In this document: positions 17,430-26,082 of the stretch, piece after piece
How the letters are laid out: each line of letters opens with the position of its first letter
Numbering within the stretch: the first letter of the stretch is position 1
Assembly (NCBI RefSeq): GCF_001641635.1
Contig: NZ_LUUB01000013.1
Coordinates: 1 to 58,380, forward strand
From: Bradyrhizobium centrolobii
GTDB taxonomy: Bacteria > Pseudomonadota > Alphaproteobacteria > Rhizobiales > Xanthobacteraceae
Direction of reading: 5' to 3'
DNA: 58,380 nt
Made by a program: the position numbers and the translations under genes
Notes under the pieces: model-generated
Seen by the model: only the letters and a program-made list of their open reading frames with translations
Database searches by the model: none
What the model was told of the DNA's origin: nothing

Positions 17430-18308
17430 CTACGCTGGCAGATCGGCCCAGACATATGAAGGACCATCCAGCAGAGTTTCGTGATCCGGAACGTAGATAT
17501 TGTCGAACACCTTAATGCGATGAGCTGCTACCGATCCGACGATGATGAAGGGGAGCACAACGTGCTCTTGGTCTTCAAAGCTGTCCGCATCAACTATGCG
17601 AAGAAACCTCAGGTCAAACTGCCCCAAGTTGATCTGCGGCATTGCCGATTCTATCAGATGATCTTGGACGCAAGAGGTTCCTCGAGCGATCTCTTTCCTT
17701 ATATTGTCGAGCGCCATAAAGAGATACGAAAGCTCATCAAGGTCGGAACGGCTGAAGCGTCGCAAACGCGACGACATCGGCACGCCGTTTTTGTACCGCA
17801 CTGTCGGCACGAATCGTATCTCGCAGTCAAGCAGCAGGTCTGCGACGGCCCGCTTCACCAGAAGCGCCTGTTGGATATCCTTTAGGCCGAAATAGCTGCG
17901 AGTTGGTCGGGCGTAGCAGATCCAGCGAATCGCGCCGGTAATCGCCTCCTTCAGAAGCGCCTCTGGTCCGCCCAAACGAAGCTGACATTCGCCCTGGGAG
18001 ACCAATGTTCGATATCCCGGCGGAAACATCTCCGCGTCGTTCGACGAGATCACAGCAGTCGCGCCGGCGCGCAGTGCAAACAGGATATCCTCGTCCAGAT
18101 TGAAGTCGTAGTTGTCACCCGGTCTCAGCTGGATCTTGTTCGGGTAGACAGTGACAATTGCCACATCGTTCTCGACTGCGGCTCTTCTGATGAGTGCCGC
18201 GTGCCCTGCGTGCAGCGCACCGAGCGTGTGGACTGTGCCGATCGTCTGGCCAGTTCTGGCAACCTCCGTGAGGAAGGCCTTGCCGTCTAACAGAGACGTG
18301 AGATGCAT
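17430..18308 (-). CDS. panC: Divergent pantothenate synthetase (PanC-like)
   Basis: A 292-aa member of the pantoate-beta-alanine ligase family, which joins pantoate and beta-alanine with ATP to make pantothenate. It retains the nucleotide-binding HxGH (LGALHAGHAALIRRA, about 29-43), the Lys-containing loop FGLKDIQQALLVKR, and MSSR (GVPMSSRLRR). The region normally reading VNPxQF is VYPNKIQLRPGDNYDFN, and the usual TMGALH opening is TLGALH, so it is a distant member. No panB is adjacent. GGAAG precedes the ATG. Isolated pan genes are known on rhizobial symbiotic replicons. Pantothenate synthesis is the best guess; an altered substrate is possible because of the substituted pocket. Confidence 0.75.
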   Translation of the reverse strand: MHLTSLLDGKAFLTEVARTGQTIGTVHTLGALHAGHAALIRRAAVENDVAIVTVYPNKIQLRPGDNYDFNLDEDILFALRAGATAVISSNDAEMFPPGYRTLVSQGECQLRLGGPEALLKEAITGAIRWICYARPTRSYFGLKDIQQALLVKRAVADLLLDCEIRFVPTVRYKNGVPMSSRLRRFSRSDLDELSYLFMALDNIRKEIARGTSCVQDHLIESAMPQINLGQFDLRFLRIVDADSFEDQEHVVLPFIIVGSVAAHRIKVFDNIYVPDHETLLDGPSYVWADLPA

Positions 18309-18515
18309 ACTTGCACTTCCACTTGTCGAATTGGCACCGGGTTTGCTGCTGAGTCAGATCCAACGTGGTCCATCTCGATCCCAGGATCGATGGTGGAGAG
18401 CGCCTTGGAGGCGCCCGTCGACAAAGGGCGTCTGAAAGACGAACGGCCCAATACCTCTCCTGCTCTCAACCGCGACATGGCATCTCGTCCAAACCGATGA
18501 CTCGGTTGCAGGAGA

Positions 18516-20003
18516 TCAGGTTGACCCATTTCGGCCACGTCCCATCAACAACGAAAAGTCAGTTAAGTACCGTGAAGTTGCGCTGTGTGGATCCTTGAGA
18601 TCCTTCAAGGCAGTCCCGAGTCCAGGACATCGGTCTGCAAAGAACGGTGGCTCGAATGTCGTAATCGTCGCATCTGAAAAGTCAGCCTTCACGAAGCTTG
18701 CTTGAAAAGGCGATATCCCGCTCAAATTCGCCTTTCGGAGCGACGATTGGTTCATCCGAGCGTATGCGGTGCGGGCAGCCTCGAGGCTACTTCCGGCCAT
18801 TCCTGCTGCGATATACGACTGAACGAGGTTGGCGCCCTCAAAATTGGCGTCGTTCAACGCCATGGATTGCGGGGGATCTCCGGTGATCATTGATCGGTAT
18901 AGATAGGCATGTGCGAAGTCCGAATTCGTCATGTCGCAGTCGCGCATAAACGCGCAGCGGCCGCGAAAGCCATTGAATTTTGCGGATCGCATTGTGCTCT
19001 CCACAATGGAGATGGTCTCCCCTGACGCATGAGACAGGTCGGCTCCGTCAAGCTGAGATGAACGAATAGACGCGCCGTTCAACACCGCTCCAGTCAGGTT
19101 CGCCTCAGTCAAATTGACAGACACAAGCCGCGCCTCCGTTAAATCTGCCTGTTCAAGCTCCGACTTCGAAAGATTTGAGAGGCTGAAATCCGCAAATGGC
19201 GCGTTGAGCGCTTTGGCGAGAATGCGTCCGCTCGCCTTTGAAAGCCTGAAGTGCGGGAGGTGGGCATCTTCCAAAACGAGATCGTTGATCGAGGTCGGGC
19301 GCAGAATCGACAAACTCTCGCCCCTCGAGCGGCAAAACGAGGAACCAGCCAGATGGGCCTTCGTCATCGTCACCTGGTTCAGCTTGGCAGAGCGGAATGA
19401 AGACCGCGGAAGGAAGCACTCATTGATGATGGAACCCTGCAATTCGGCGCCCTCGAAGACCGCATGGGCGGCGTCGCACTGATAGAAGAGCACGCCACTT
19501 AAAATCGCCTTGTCAAAACGCGTCCGTCTCATACTGCAGCCGTGGAACAGGCTGCCGGTTGCATCGATGACGTTACGTAAACTCGCATCATCGAAATTGC
19601 ACACTTGCGCAGCCATTGCATGCATATAGGCGAAGTCGAGCTTGGCTCTGCGAAAGCTCGCTTTTTCCAGTCCTGGGCAGATAAGGTTGGCTTCAGACAG
19701 ATCGGCTCCATCGAGCTTAGCGCCGTGGAGCTGCGCACGGTTCAGGACAGATCGCTGCAACGAAAATTCCGATAGATCACAGCCGCTAAGATTTGCGGAA
19801 GATAACTGTAGACCTATTCCGGTTTTTTTGATCGCCTCCTCGGTTCGTTTCCTGACCGCAGCTATCGCCGACGCTCGCTCGCCCAATCTGCTCCAGAAAC
19901 GCAAAAATTCTCCATCTGATGAGGAGCTGCATTGGGACACTGGCTGGACGGCAGTATCTTCACGCATGCCGACGTCGCGTTCGGCGTCGATAGCTGGCGA
20001 CAT
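18516..20003 (-). CDS. Large pentapeptide-repeat protein
   Basis: A 495-aa protein made largely of A(D/N)LXX pentapeptide repeats from about residue 70 to 470, for example LSGCDLSEFSLQRSVLNRA and LNGASIRSSQLDGADLSHA, expected to fold as a right-handed beta-helix. The first 65 residues are non-repetitive, Ser-rich and then helical (GERASAIAAVRKRTEEAIKK). No signal peptide or membrane helix is seen. Known relatives include DNA-gyrase-protecting Qnr-like proteins and secreted effectors, but the repeat alone does not tell the function. The ATG at 20003 was preferred over an in-frame TTG five codons upstream. It lies 207 nt upstream of panC in the same orientation. Confidence 0.85.
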   Translation of the reverse strand: MSPAIDAERDVGMREDTAVQPVSQCSSSSDGEFLRFWSRLGERASAIAAVRKRTEEAIKKTGIGLQLSSANLSGCDLSEFSLQRSVLNRAQLHGAKLDGADLSEANLICPGLEKASFRRAKLDFAYMHAMAAQVCNFDDASLRNVIDATGSLFHGCSMRRTRFDKAILSGVLFYQCDAAHAVFEGAELQGSIINECFLPRSSFRSAKLNQVTMTKAHLAGSSFCRSRGESLSILRPTSINDLVLEDAHLPHFRLSKASGRILAKALNAPFADFSLSNLSKSELEQADLTEARLVSVNLTEANLTGAVLNGASIRSSQLDGADLSHASGETISIVESTMRSAKFNGFRGRCAFMRDCDMTNSDFAHAYLYRSMITGDPPQSMALNDANFEGANLVQSYIAAGMAGSSLEAARTAYARMNQSSLRKANLSGISPFQASFVKADFSDATITTFEPPFFADRCPGLGTALKDLKDPHSATSRYLTDFSLLMGRGRNGST

Positions 20004-20014
20004 TCTTAGATCTT

Positions 20015-20561
20015 TCAATGCTGTGCGATGACGAGCGGATTCTTGCCGGCCTCATGTTGACTGACGCCTTGTGAATTGCACTTGAGCCTATTGAAGATGA
20101 CGCCGAGGAACTCGAGACCCGCCCCGTCTTGTCGGATCATCGAGCCGGAGACGCCTGCCATTTCAGAGCACGCGTCTCGTCATCTTTGGCGGCCCACATC
20201 TCGCCGTCATCTCTTTCGGCATACGATCCAGATGTCCAGAGGTGCGCTTGTGGCCGATCGAGAAGGAGCCGCTGTAGACATTGTCCTGCCAGCTGCTCGA
20301 TCGAGATTTATGTTCTTGCGGTGCCGTTCTCTTTAATCGAGGTATCAACGACAGAGCTGACGCGGCCGAAATCGGGCACAGGGCCGCCCCACTCCAGGCA
20401 AATGTTGCCAACTGATAACTACGTTCTCGGTTCAACGCTCTCGCCAACTCGAGCGATAGCGGCGGGGTTCGGGACATCGGAGCTACCCCTGCGTTCCGTG
20501 AGATGCTCGACTTACCGATAGGCTTCTCGTCGCAAATTGCATTCTTTCCCAGTGAAGCCAT
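20015..20561 (-). pseudogene. Degenerate ORF of unknown family
   Basis: A good ribosome binding site (GGAGAGGAAAC) precedes an ATG at 20561. The frame reads MASLGKNAICDEKPIG and later YSGSFSIGHKRTSGHLDRMP, ending at a stop near 20163. Protein-like sequence continues in another frame: AGVSGSMIRQDGAGLEF, LGVIFNRLK, ending AGKNPLVIAQH just before the pentapeptide gene. This pattern suggests one protein of about 180 aa broken by a frameshift. GVSGS followed by LGVIFNR faintly recalls the end of a trypsin-like fold, but this is not enough for a family call. Confidence 0.4.
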
Positions 20562-22536
20562 GTTTCCTCTCCGTTGGTGGATGATCACACTTCAGCGAGC
20601 CATTTGAGAGCTTGTTGCTCTCCTTAGGAAGCGATCACGCACCTGCAAAGAAGGAGAGCGTCGCTTGCCTTGCACGCCAGAACTCACTGAGCCGTCAGTC
20701 ACTGTCACTTCATCTCGACAGCAACGTCCATGCCAGCCACATCAGGCGACCTAAGCGCTTGACAGGACGTCGAAAAAGTAAAAGGGACCAATGATCCCGG
20801 TTGCCTTGAACCTGACAAACCCGTACCGCTGTCTGACATCGAACATGATTGCAAGTTCCAACGGCATGCGCCGCCTTGCGCAGGCCATTTCGTGCGCCAA
20901 CGCAACAAACGGGCAATGCCCAATACGCCGGCCAGGCGCATCGGAAAACACAAAGATCAGGCGCGCCCAGTCCTATGAAAACGAGCCGCCATGAAACCTC
21001 AGGGAGAAAGCCTTATGTTCGAAAAAGATGAGATCGGTCGAGGACGAGCCAACCAAGAGATCGACTTGCGAGCCGCCGAGACGGGGACAAGCCACAGATC
21101 ACCCTTGCTCTTAAAGCTGTTGATCGGCCGGGTCTTTTTGGGCCCCTCGCCCCGTCCCGGCTTCGCCAATGATCGAGCAAACCACCAGAAGAAGCTTGAT
21201 GCCGTCGCGATGCCGCCAAAGCACTCGACGTCGACACGCATCTCCACGCGAATTCGGCGGCGACCGGTCGTTTGAAGGGAATTTGCGGCGCTGCAACCGT
21301 GCGCGGGCAAGGATGCACTTTTTCGAAGGGAGGCGCGCTTTACGGGTGCAATCTGTAGCGCGGAGATCTTGAACAGCCTGCACCCGATCGCTGGGACGCA
21401 TTCCGCTTGCCGTTTGAACGGGTTGCCGTTTGAAGGCGATCTAGCGATATACGCTCAACGTTGGATGCGTCTCGAGTCCATTGACGGATTTGCCGCAGGA
21501 TCGGCGCATGCTGCTCCGCCTGGCTACGGACAGAGGAAAGAGATCGCGCGCGATGGTCGCAACGATGAGACTGCGAGCTTAACTCGTACATCCACGACTA
21601 CATTGTACTGCCTTGGAATCCTATGCTCGACTTCACGAAGCTGGGCGAAGCCCGCTACGGGGCGCCGAGTGCAGGAAGGAATCGAACTGTGAATGTCGAT
21701 TGATCCCTTGGGCCAGGTCGTACGTGGCATCTCACGCCAGCCAAAGCGAACGAGCGGCCCGCCTGGATAGCCGTTCGTGCTGGCACACATCAAGGTCGAG
21801 ATAGCTTTATTGATAAAGGCTGGGAGGTAGGCGATGCTTCGGTACGACCTTAGTGCCAATCCGCGATCAATTCCGTGCGGTTTGGACTTGGACAGCAGCC
21901 AGACGCTCAGCTTCCTTGAGTGCGGCAGCTTTTGTCTTGAAGGGACCGATGTCGTTCTCTTGCGTGTCAGGCAACCAGGCGGGGAGAAACCACCATCCTC
22001 CTGGTCTTCCGTAACTGGCAGTGCTTCGCACTGATCCGATGCCATCGGCGGCGATGAACCAGCCAGAATCGATCCCATCCCGTCGCCATGAGCTTTCCGA
22101 CATCGTTCCCACGTCCATCCTCGATAGAACCTCGGCTCCGGCGTTGGGTCGCGTTTTCCGAGGTTTGGGAACCAAATATAAGTCCACCGTTGGAGCTCGT
22201 CGAGAGCGCTCTTAAGAATATCCGCCGAAGGATCCGGCCGACGGCGTCGGTCAAAGATGCCTCTCGGATCGATCCCGCGGAGCTTCGCTACATTCGACGG
22301 GAGATGCGATCACCGTCCATATTCGGCAGTGCACGTCGAGGCGATGGTATAGTGGGGCCGGTCCAGGTTTCGAGATCGACGTCTTCTTTTCCACATCATC
22401 CGCTCTTTCGGGCGGACCGTGACGATGGTCGGTCGGCAGTCAAAGCAGGTTCGTCGAGCGGTAAGTCATCACTTCGCCTAGAGGCCTGCACTTGCCGAGG
22501 CAAATCGACCGCTGCAAGCCGCTACACAGACAAGAT
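20562..22536. other. 2-kb gene-poor stretch
   Basis: Short overlapping frames on both strands, none with a convincing start, length or family resemblance except one small minus-strand ORF listed separately. Around 20751-20951 a minus frame reads FVALAHEMACARRRMPLELA, which hints at a decayed zinc-peptidase-like segment, too weak to name. No tRNA or IS end was seen. Confidence 0.45.
21867..22118 (-). CDS. Small hypothetical protein
   Basis: The frame reads MDVGTMSESSWRRDGIDS, then GWFIAADGIGSVRSTASYG and GGWWFLPAWLPDTQENDIGP, and ends in a Lys/Ala-rich helix with KTKAAALKEAERLAA. The Trp-rich, regular pattern looks like a real small globular protein. The start is uncertain: the frame is open upstream to 22187 and an ATG five codons further in (22103) is also possible. 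Function unknown; no membrane segment. Confidence 0.4.
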   Translation of the reverse strand: MDVGTMSESSWRRDGIDSGWFIAADGIGSVRSTASYGRPGGWWFLPAWLPDTQENDIGPFKTKAAALKEAERLAAVQVQTARN

Positions 22537-24246
22537 TCAAACCGCGGCTACGGCATCTCGGTCGCGACGAGACTGAGGCTGTCGCCCCAGCAAGGTGGGG
22601 ACCGCCGCCAGGAGATCGCGCGTGTAGTCGTGCTGAGGTTCGGCAAAAATCGCTTCCGTATTCCCACTCTCGACGACCCGCCCATCACGCATGACCATTA
22701 CACGGTCGCTGAGATAGCGGACAACGCCAAGATCATGCGAAATAAACAAATAGCTCACCCTTAACTGGGCCTTCAGATCCCCGAGCAGATCCAAGATCTG
22801 CGCCTGGATCGAAACGTCGAGCGCGGAGACCGGTTCATCACAGACGATCACCTTTGGCCTTGGCGCGATCGCGCGCGCGATGGCAACGCGCTGGCGCTGG
22901 CCGCCCGAGAGCTCAAGGGGCCGTCGATTGAGGAAAGCCGGTGACAGGCCAACGAGATCGAGGAGCTCGGCGACGCGCTTGTGCCGCTCCTGCCTCGTCT
23001 CGACGTCATCAAGGAGGCTATCGGCCAGGATGCGCCTCACCGTCCAGCACGGATCGAAAGAGCTGAGCGGATCCTGATAGATCACCGAGATTGAGCGGCG
23101 CCGCGCCCTGCGCTCGCGCTCGGTCAGTGTGGTCCAGGCCTCCCCCTGAAACAGAACGGCTCCCTCATCCGGCAGGTCCAGCGCCAAGGCCATGCGTGCC
23201 GTCGTGGACTTGCCGGATCCGGATTTGCCGACGAGCCCTAGAGTTTCGCCCGATCGCAGCTGGAAGGACACCTTATCGACGACCGTTCGCAAGATTCCGC
23301 CCGGCCCTTTGAAGCGCTTTACGAGATCTGTCGCCTCGATCACGATTTGAGAGGATCTCGTGGCAGACGGCTCCAGTAAGCGGCCGTGCGGTTGCGGCAG
23401 CCGGGGAGCCGGCGATGAAGACAGGCGCGAGCCGCGCCGCCGCCCAGAGGGGACGGCGTCCAGGAGCTGGCGGGTATAGGCGTGCTGGGGCTCGCGGAAG
23501 ATCTGGTCCGCCGATCCGCGCTCGACGACCTCGCCTTGGCGCATGACCAGAACCTCGTCCGCCATGCGCGAGACCACAGCGAGATCATGGCTGATCAGGA
23601 TGAGCGCCTTGCCGCGCGCCTTGGTCTCTTCAAGCAGGCCCAGGACCTGAGCTTGCACGGTGACGTCGAGAGCCGTGGTCGGCTCGTCGGCGATCAGGAG
23701 GCGAGGATCGAGCGCAAGGGCCGCGGCAATGAGCGCCCGCTGGCGCTGGCCGCCTGACAATTGATGCGGCAGCTGCAGCGCCTTGATTTCGGCGTCCTGG
23801 ACACCAACGAGCTTGAGGAGCCCGATGACTTGGCTTTCGAGCTCCTCGCGGGAGGCGATAGCGCGGTGGAGGCGCAATCCTTCGCCGATTTCCTTCCCGA
23901 CTGGGCGTAGCGGGTCGAGCGAGACGAGGGCATCCTGCAGAACGAAGCCGATATCCTTGCCACGGATGCGCCGCCAGGCGCGGTCATCAAAGCCCGTCAG
24001 ATCCATGCCCGCAAAGTTCAGCCCGCGCGCATGAACACGAGCTCTGTGACCGGCGAGACCCACGAGAGCGCGAGCGGTCACACTCTTGCCGGAACCGGAT
24101 TCGCCGACGATAGCAAGGCACCGCCCCGGCGCAAGCGAGAAGGACACACCGCGCACGGCCGTGCCCTCAGGCACGTTCCGAGCGAAGCAGACACGTAGCG
24201 AATCGACCGTGAGAAGTTGCGCCTCAGGCTGGACCAAGTGCAGCAT
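22537..24246 (-). CDS. Fused double ABC ATPase of a dipeptide/oligopeptide importer (DppD-DppF type)
   Basis: A 569-aa protein holding two complete ABC domains in tandem. Domain 1 has GESGSGKSVTARALVGL, HQLSGGQRQRALIAAAL, LLIADEPTTALD and ALILISHDLAVV. Domain 2 has GKSGSGKSTTARMAL, ELSGGQRQRVAIARAI, VIVCDEPVSALD and LFISHDLGVVRYLSD. Both end in the C-terminal segment typical of the oligopeptide class (PQHAYTRQLLDAVP, PQHDYTRDLLAAVP). It energises uptake through the two permeases encoded upstream. The ATG at 24246 overlaps the stop region of oppC and is preceded by GGAAGGGAAGAG. Fused ATPases of this type are common in alphaproteobacteria. Confidence 0.93.
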   Translation of the reverse strand: MLHLVQPEAQLLTVDSLRVCFARNVPEGTAVRGVSFSLAPGRCLAIVGESGSGKSVTARALVGLAGHRARVHARGLNFAGMDLTGFDDRAWRRIRGKDIGFVLQDALVSLDPLRPVGKEIGEGLRLHRAIASREELESQVIGLLKLVGVQDAEIKALQLPHQLSGGQRQRALIAAALALDPRLLIADEPTTALDVTVQAQVLGLLEETKARGKALILISHDLAVVSRMADEVLVMRQGEVVERGSADQIFREPQHAYTRQLLDAVPSGRRRGSRLSSSPAPRLPQPHGRLLEPSATRSSQIVIEATDLVKRFKGPGGILRTVVDKVSFQLRSGETLGLVGKSGSGKSTTARMALALDLPDEGAVLFQGEAWTTLTERERRARRRSISVIYQDPLSSFDPCWTVRRILADSLLDDVETRQERHKRVAELLDLVGLSPAFLNRRPLELSGGQRQRVAIARAIAPRPKVIVCDEPVSALDVSIQAQILDLLGDLKAQLRVSYLFISHDLGVVRYLSDRVMVMRDGRVVESGNTEAIFAEPQHDYTRDLLAAVPTLLGRQPQSRRDRDAVAAV

Positions 24247-24247
24247 A

Positions 24248-25120
24248 TCAGCTCTTCCCTTCCAGGCGCTCGCCGAGATAGCGACCGAGCACGGTGACGC
24301 TGAGTGCAAAGACGACGACGGCGAGGCCCGGCATGATCTCGAGCCACCAGGCATAGATCACGTAGTTGCGTCCGGCATTGAGCAGCGCACCCCATTCAGG
24401 CGCCGGCGGGGCGACGCCGAGACCCAGAAAGGCAAGTCCTGATGCCCAGATGATGGCCTGGCCGACGCCAAGCGTCATCATGGCCGTCAGCGGATTCATC
24501 GCGTTGGGAAGAATGTGCCTGCGCACGATACGCAAATAAGGATGCCCGAGCGCCTTTGCAGCCTCGACATAGCCGGCCCCCTTCACAGCGAGCACCTGCC
24601 CCCGGATCATGCGCGCATAGCCGGGCGCCGTGCCGAGCCCGACCGCTATGATTTCGGTCAAGACCGTCGTTCCGAATACGGTTACGAACAGAAGCGCAAG
24701 AAAGAGCGTAGGTAACGCGAAAAGGACGTCGAAGAGCCTGCTCAGAACCGTATCGACGACCCCACCGACAAGTCCGGCGGTGACGCCGAGAATGAGTGCG
24801 AGGGAAAGGCTGAGCGCGGTCGCGCCAAGGCCGATCGAGAGCGACTGACCTGCCCCCTCGACAATTCGGGAGTAAAGATCCCGGCCCGATTGATCCGTCC
24901 CAAGCCAGTGCGCGATTGACGGCGCTTGCAACGAGGCCGTCAAATCAATCGCCAGTGGATCGTGCGTCTCGAGCCACTTGGGTGCGATCGCCGCAGCAAG
25001 AAAGAATCCGACGATCGTGACAGCTGCGTAGACCCGCAGAGGGACAGTTCGCACCCTTGCCAGCGTCCGCAGCAGATGCGGGAATGCGCCGGCTCCGCCA
25101 AGCACTTCGGAACTACTCAT
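24248..25120 (-). CDS. ABC transporter permease, DppC/OppC-like
   Basis: A 290-aa inner-membrane permease with about six hydrophobic segments. An N-terminal helix is followed by a periplasmic segment typical of OppC (HWLGTDQSGRDLYSRIVEGA), then the EAA-type loop in KGAGYVEAAKALGHPYLRI and HILPNAMNPL. It forms one half of the channel with the adjacent DppB-like protein. It overlaps the upstream permease gene by 4 nt and its end abuts the ATPase start, so the genes are one operon. Confidence 0.92.
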   Translation of the reverse strand: MSSSEVLGGAGAFPHLLRTLARVRTVPLRVYAAVTIVGFFLAAAIAPKWLETHDPLAIDLTASLQAPSIAHWLGTDQSGRDLYSRIVEGAGQSLSIGLGATALSLSLALILGVTAGLVGGVVDTVLSRLFDVLFALPTLFLALLFVTVFGTTVLTEIIAVGLGTAPGYARMIRGQVLAVKGAGYVEAAKALGHPYLRIVRRHILPNAMNPLTAMMTLGVGQAIIWASGLAFLGLGVAPPAPEWGALLNAGRNYVIYAWWLEIMPGLAVVVFALSVTVLGRYLGERLEGKS

Positions 25121-26082
25121 GTCAGTTTGATCCTGGGATCGACGATGCCGTAGGTAAGATCGACGACCGTGCTAGTGAGGACAAACAGGCCGGCGGAGAC
25201 CAGGATCACGCCGGAGACGACGGGAATGTCGCGGGTGGAAGTCGCCGTGACAAGCACGCCCCCAAGTCCCTGACGAGCAAAGACAGCCTCGACCAGGACG
25301 GCCCCCGAAAGCAGCTTACCCAGAGCCCATCCCGACAAGGTGATGCCGGGCAAAGCTGCATGGCGAAGGACATGGCGAAAACGGACGCCCAGATCGCTCA
25401 TCCCGCGCATCCGCGCCGAGGTCACGAAGGGCTGCTCGAGCACGCGCGTGAACTCGCTCACGACGACTTGTCCGAAGAATCCCGACAATTCTAGCGCCAA
25501 GGCCAGCGTTGGCAGAACCAGGGCGATCGGCGAGTTCCCTCCCGCCACCGGGAAGAGACGCAGCTTAATGGCAAAGACGACGAGCAGGATGGTCGCTAGC
25601 CAATAGGGCGGCAGAGTTGCCAATAGAACCTGTACCCCGCCGAGCAGCCTCGACCAGATATTGTCCCGGCCGGCTGCCAGGACTGTTGTCAGGATGGTGA
25701 TGAGCCATGCCGCGATCAGAGCTGCGAGCGCGAGCACAATTGTCGGTCCGATCTGCTCCGCGACGACCTCGGCCACGGGCCGATGCTGCTGATAGGATTG
25801 ACCGAGATCCCCGTGCCCGATCGCCCAAATGTATTTGGCGTATTGAACACCAAGCGGCTGGTCGAAGCCGTATTTGGCGTTGACCGCCGCAAGTTCTTGC
25901 CGTGATGCTTGCCCGACATTGCCGGTCATCACGTTGATGATGATCTGAGCCCGATCGCCGGGCAACAGGCATTGAACAAGGAAGGTGAACGTTGCCGCGG
26001 CCCACACCACGATGACGCCGGAGGCGAGGCGACGCGCTAGCCAGAAGAGGCGACTATTGGCTACCATCCTCATGGCGCTCAT
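25117..26082 (-). CDS. ABC transporter permease, DppB/OppB-like
   Basis: A 321-aa inner-membrane permease. The N-terminal anchor (LARRLASGVIVVWAAATFTF) is followed by the family segment LPGDRAQIIIN and a periplasmic region with YGFDQPLGVQYAKYIWAIGHGDLGQSY in shortened consensus form. The cytoplasmic coupling loop lies in TSARMRGMSDLGVRFRHVL. It pairs with the DppC-like protein to form the import channel. The gene overlaps the binding-protein gene by 4 nt at its start and oppC by 4 nt at its end. Confidence 0.92.
   Translation of the reverse strand: MSAMRMVANSRLFWLARRLASGVIVVWAAATFTFLVQCLLPGDRAQIIINVMTGNVGQASRQELAAVNAKYGFDQPLGVQYAKYIWAIGHGDLGQSYQQHRPVAEVVAEQIGPTIVLALAALIAAWLITILTTVLAAGRDNIWSRLLGGVQVLLATLPPYWLATILLVVFAIKLRLFPVAGGNSPIALVLPTLALALELSGFFGQVVVSEFTRVLEQPFVTSARMRGMSDLGVRFRHVLRHAALPGITLSGWALGKLLSGAVLVEAVFARQGLGGVLVTATSTRDIPVVSGVILVSAGLFVLTSTVVDLTYGIVDPRIKLT

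Noticed and set aside
21524..22078. 184-codon minus-strand open frame
   Set aside because: No family resemblance; overlaps another frame that looks more protein-like.
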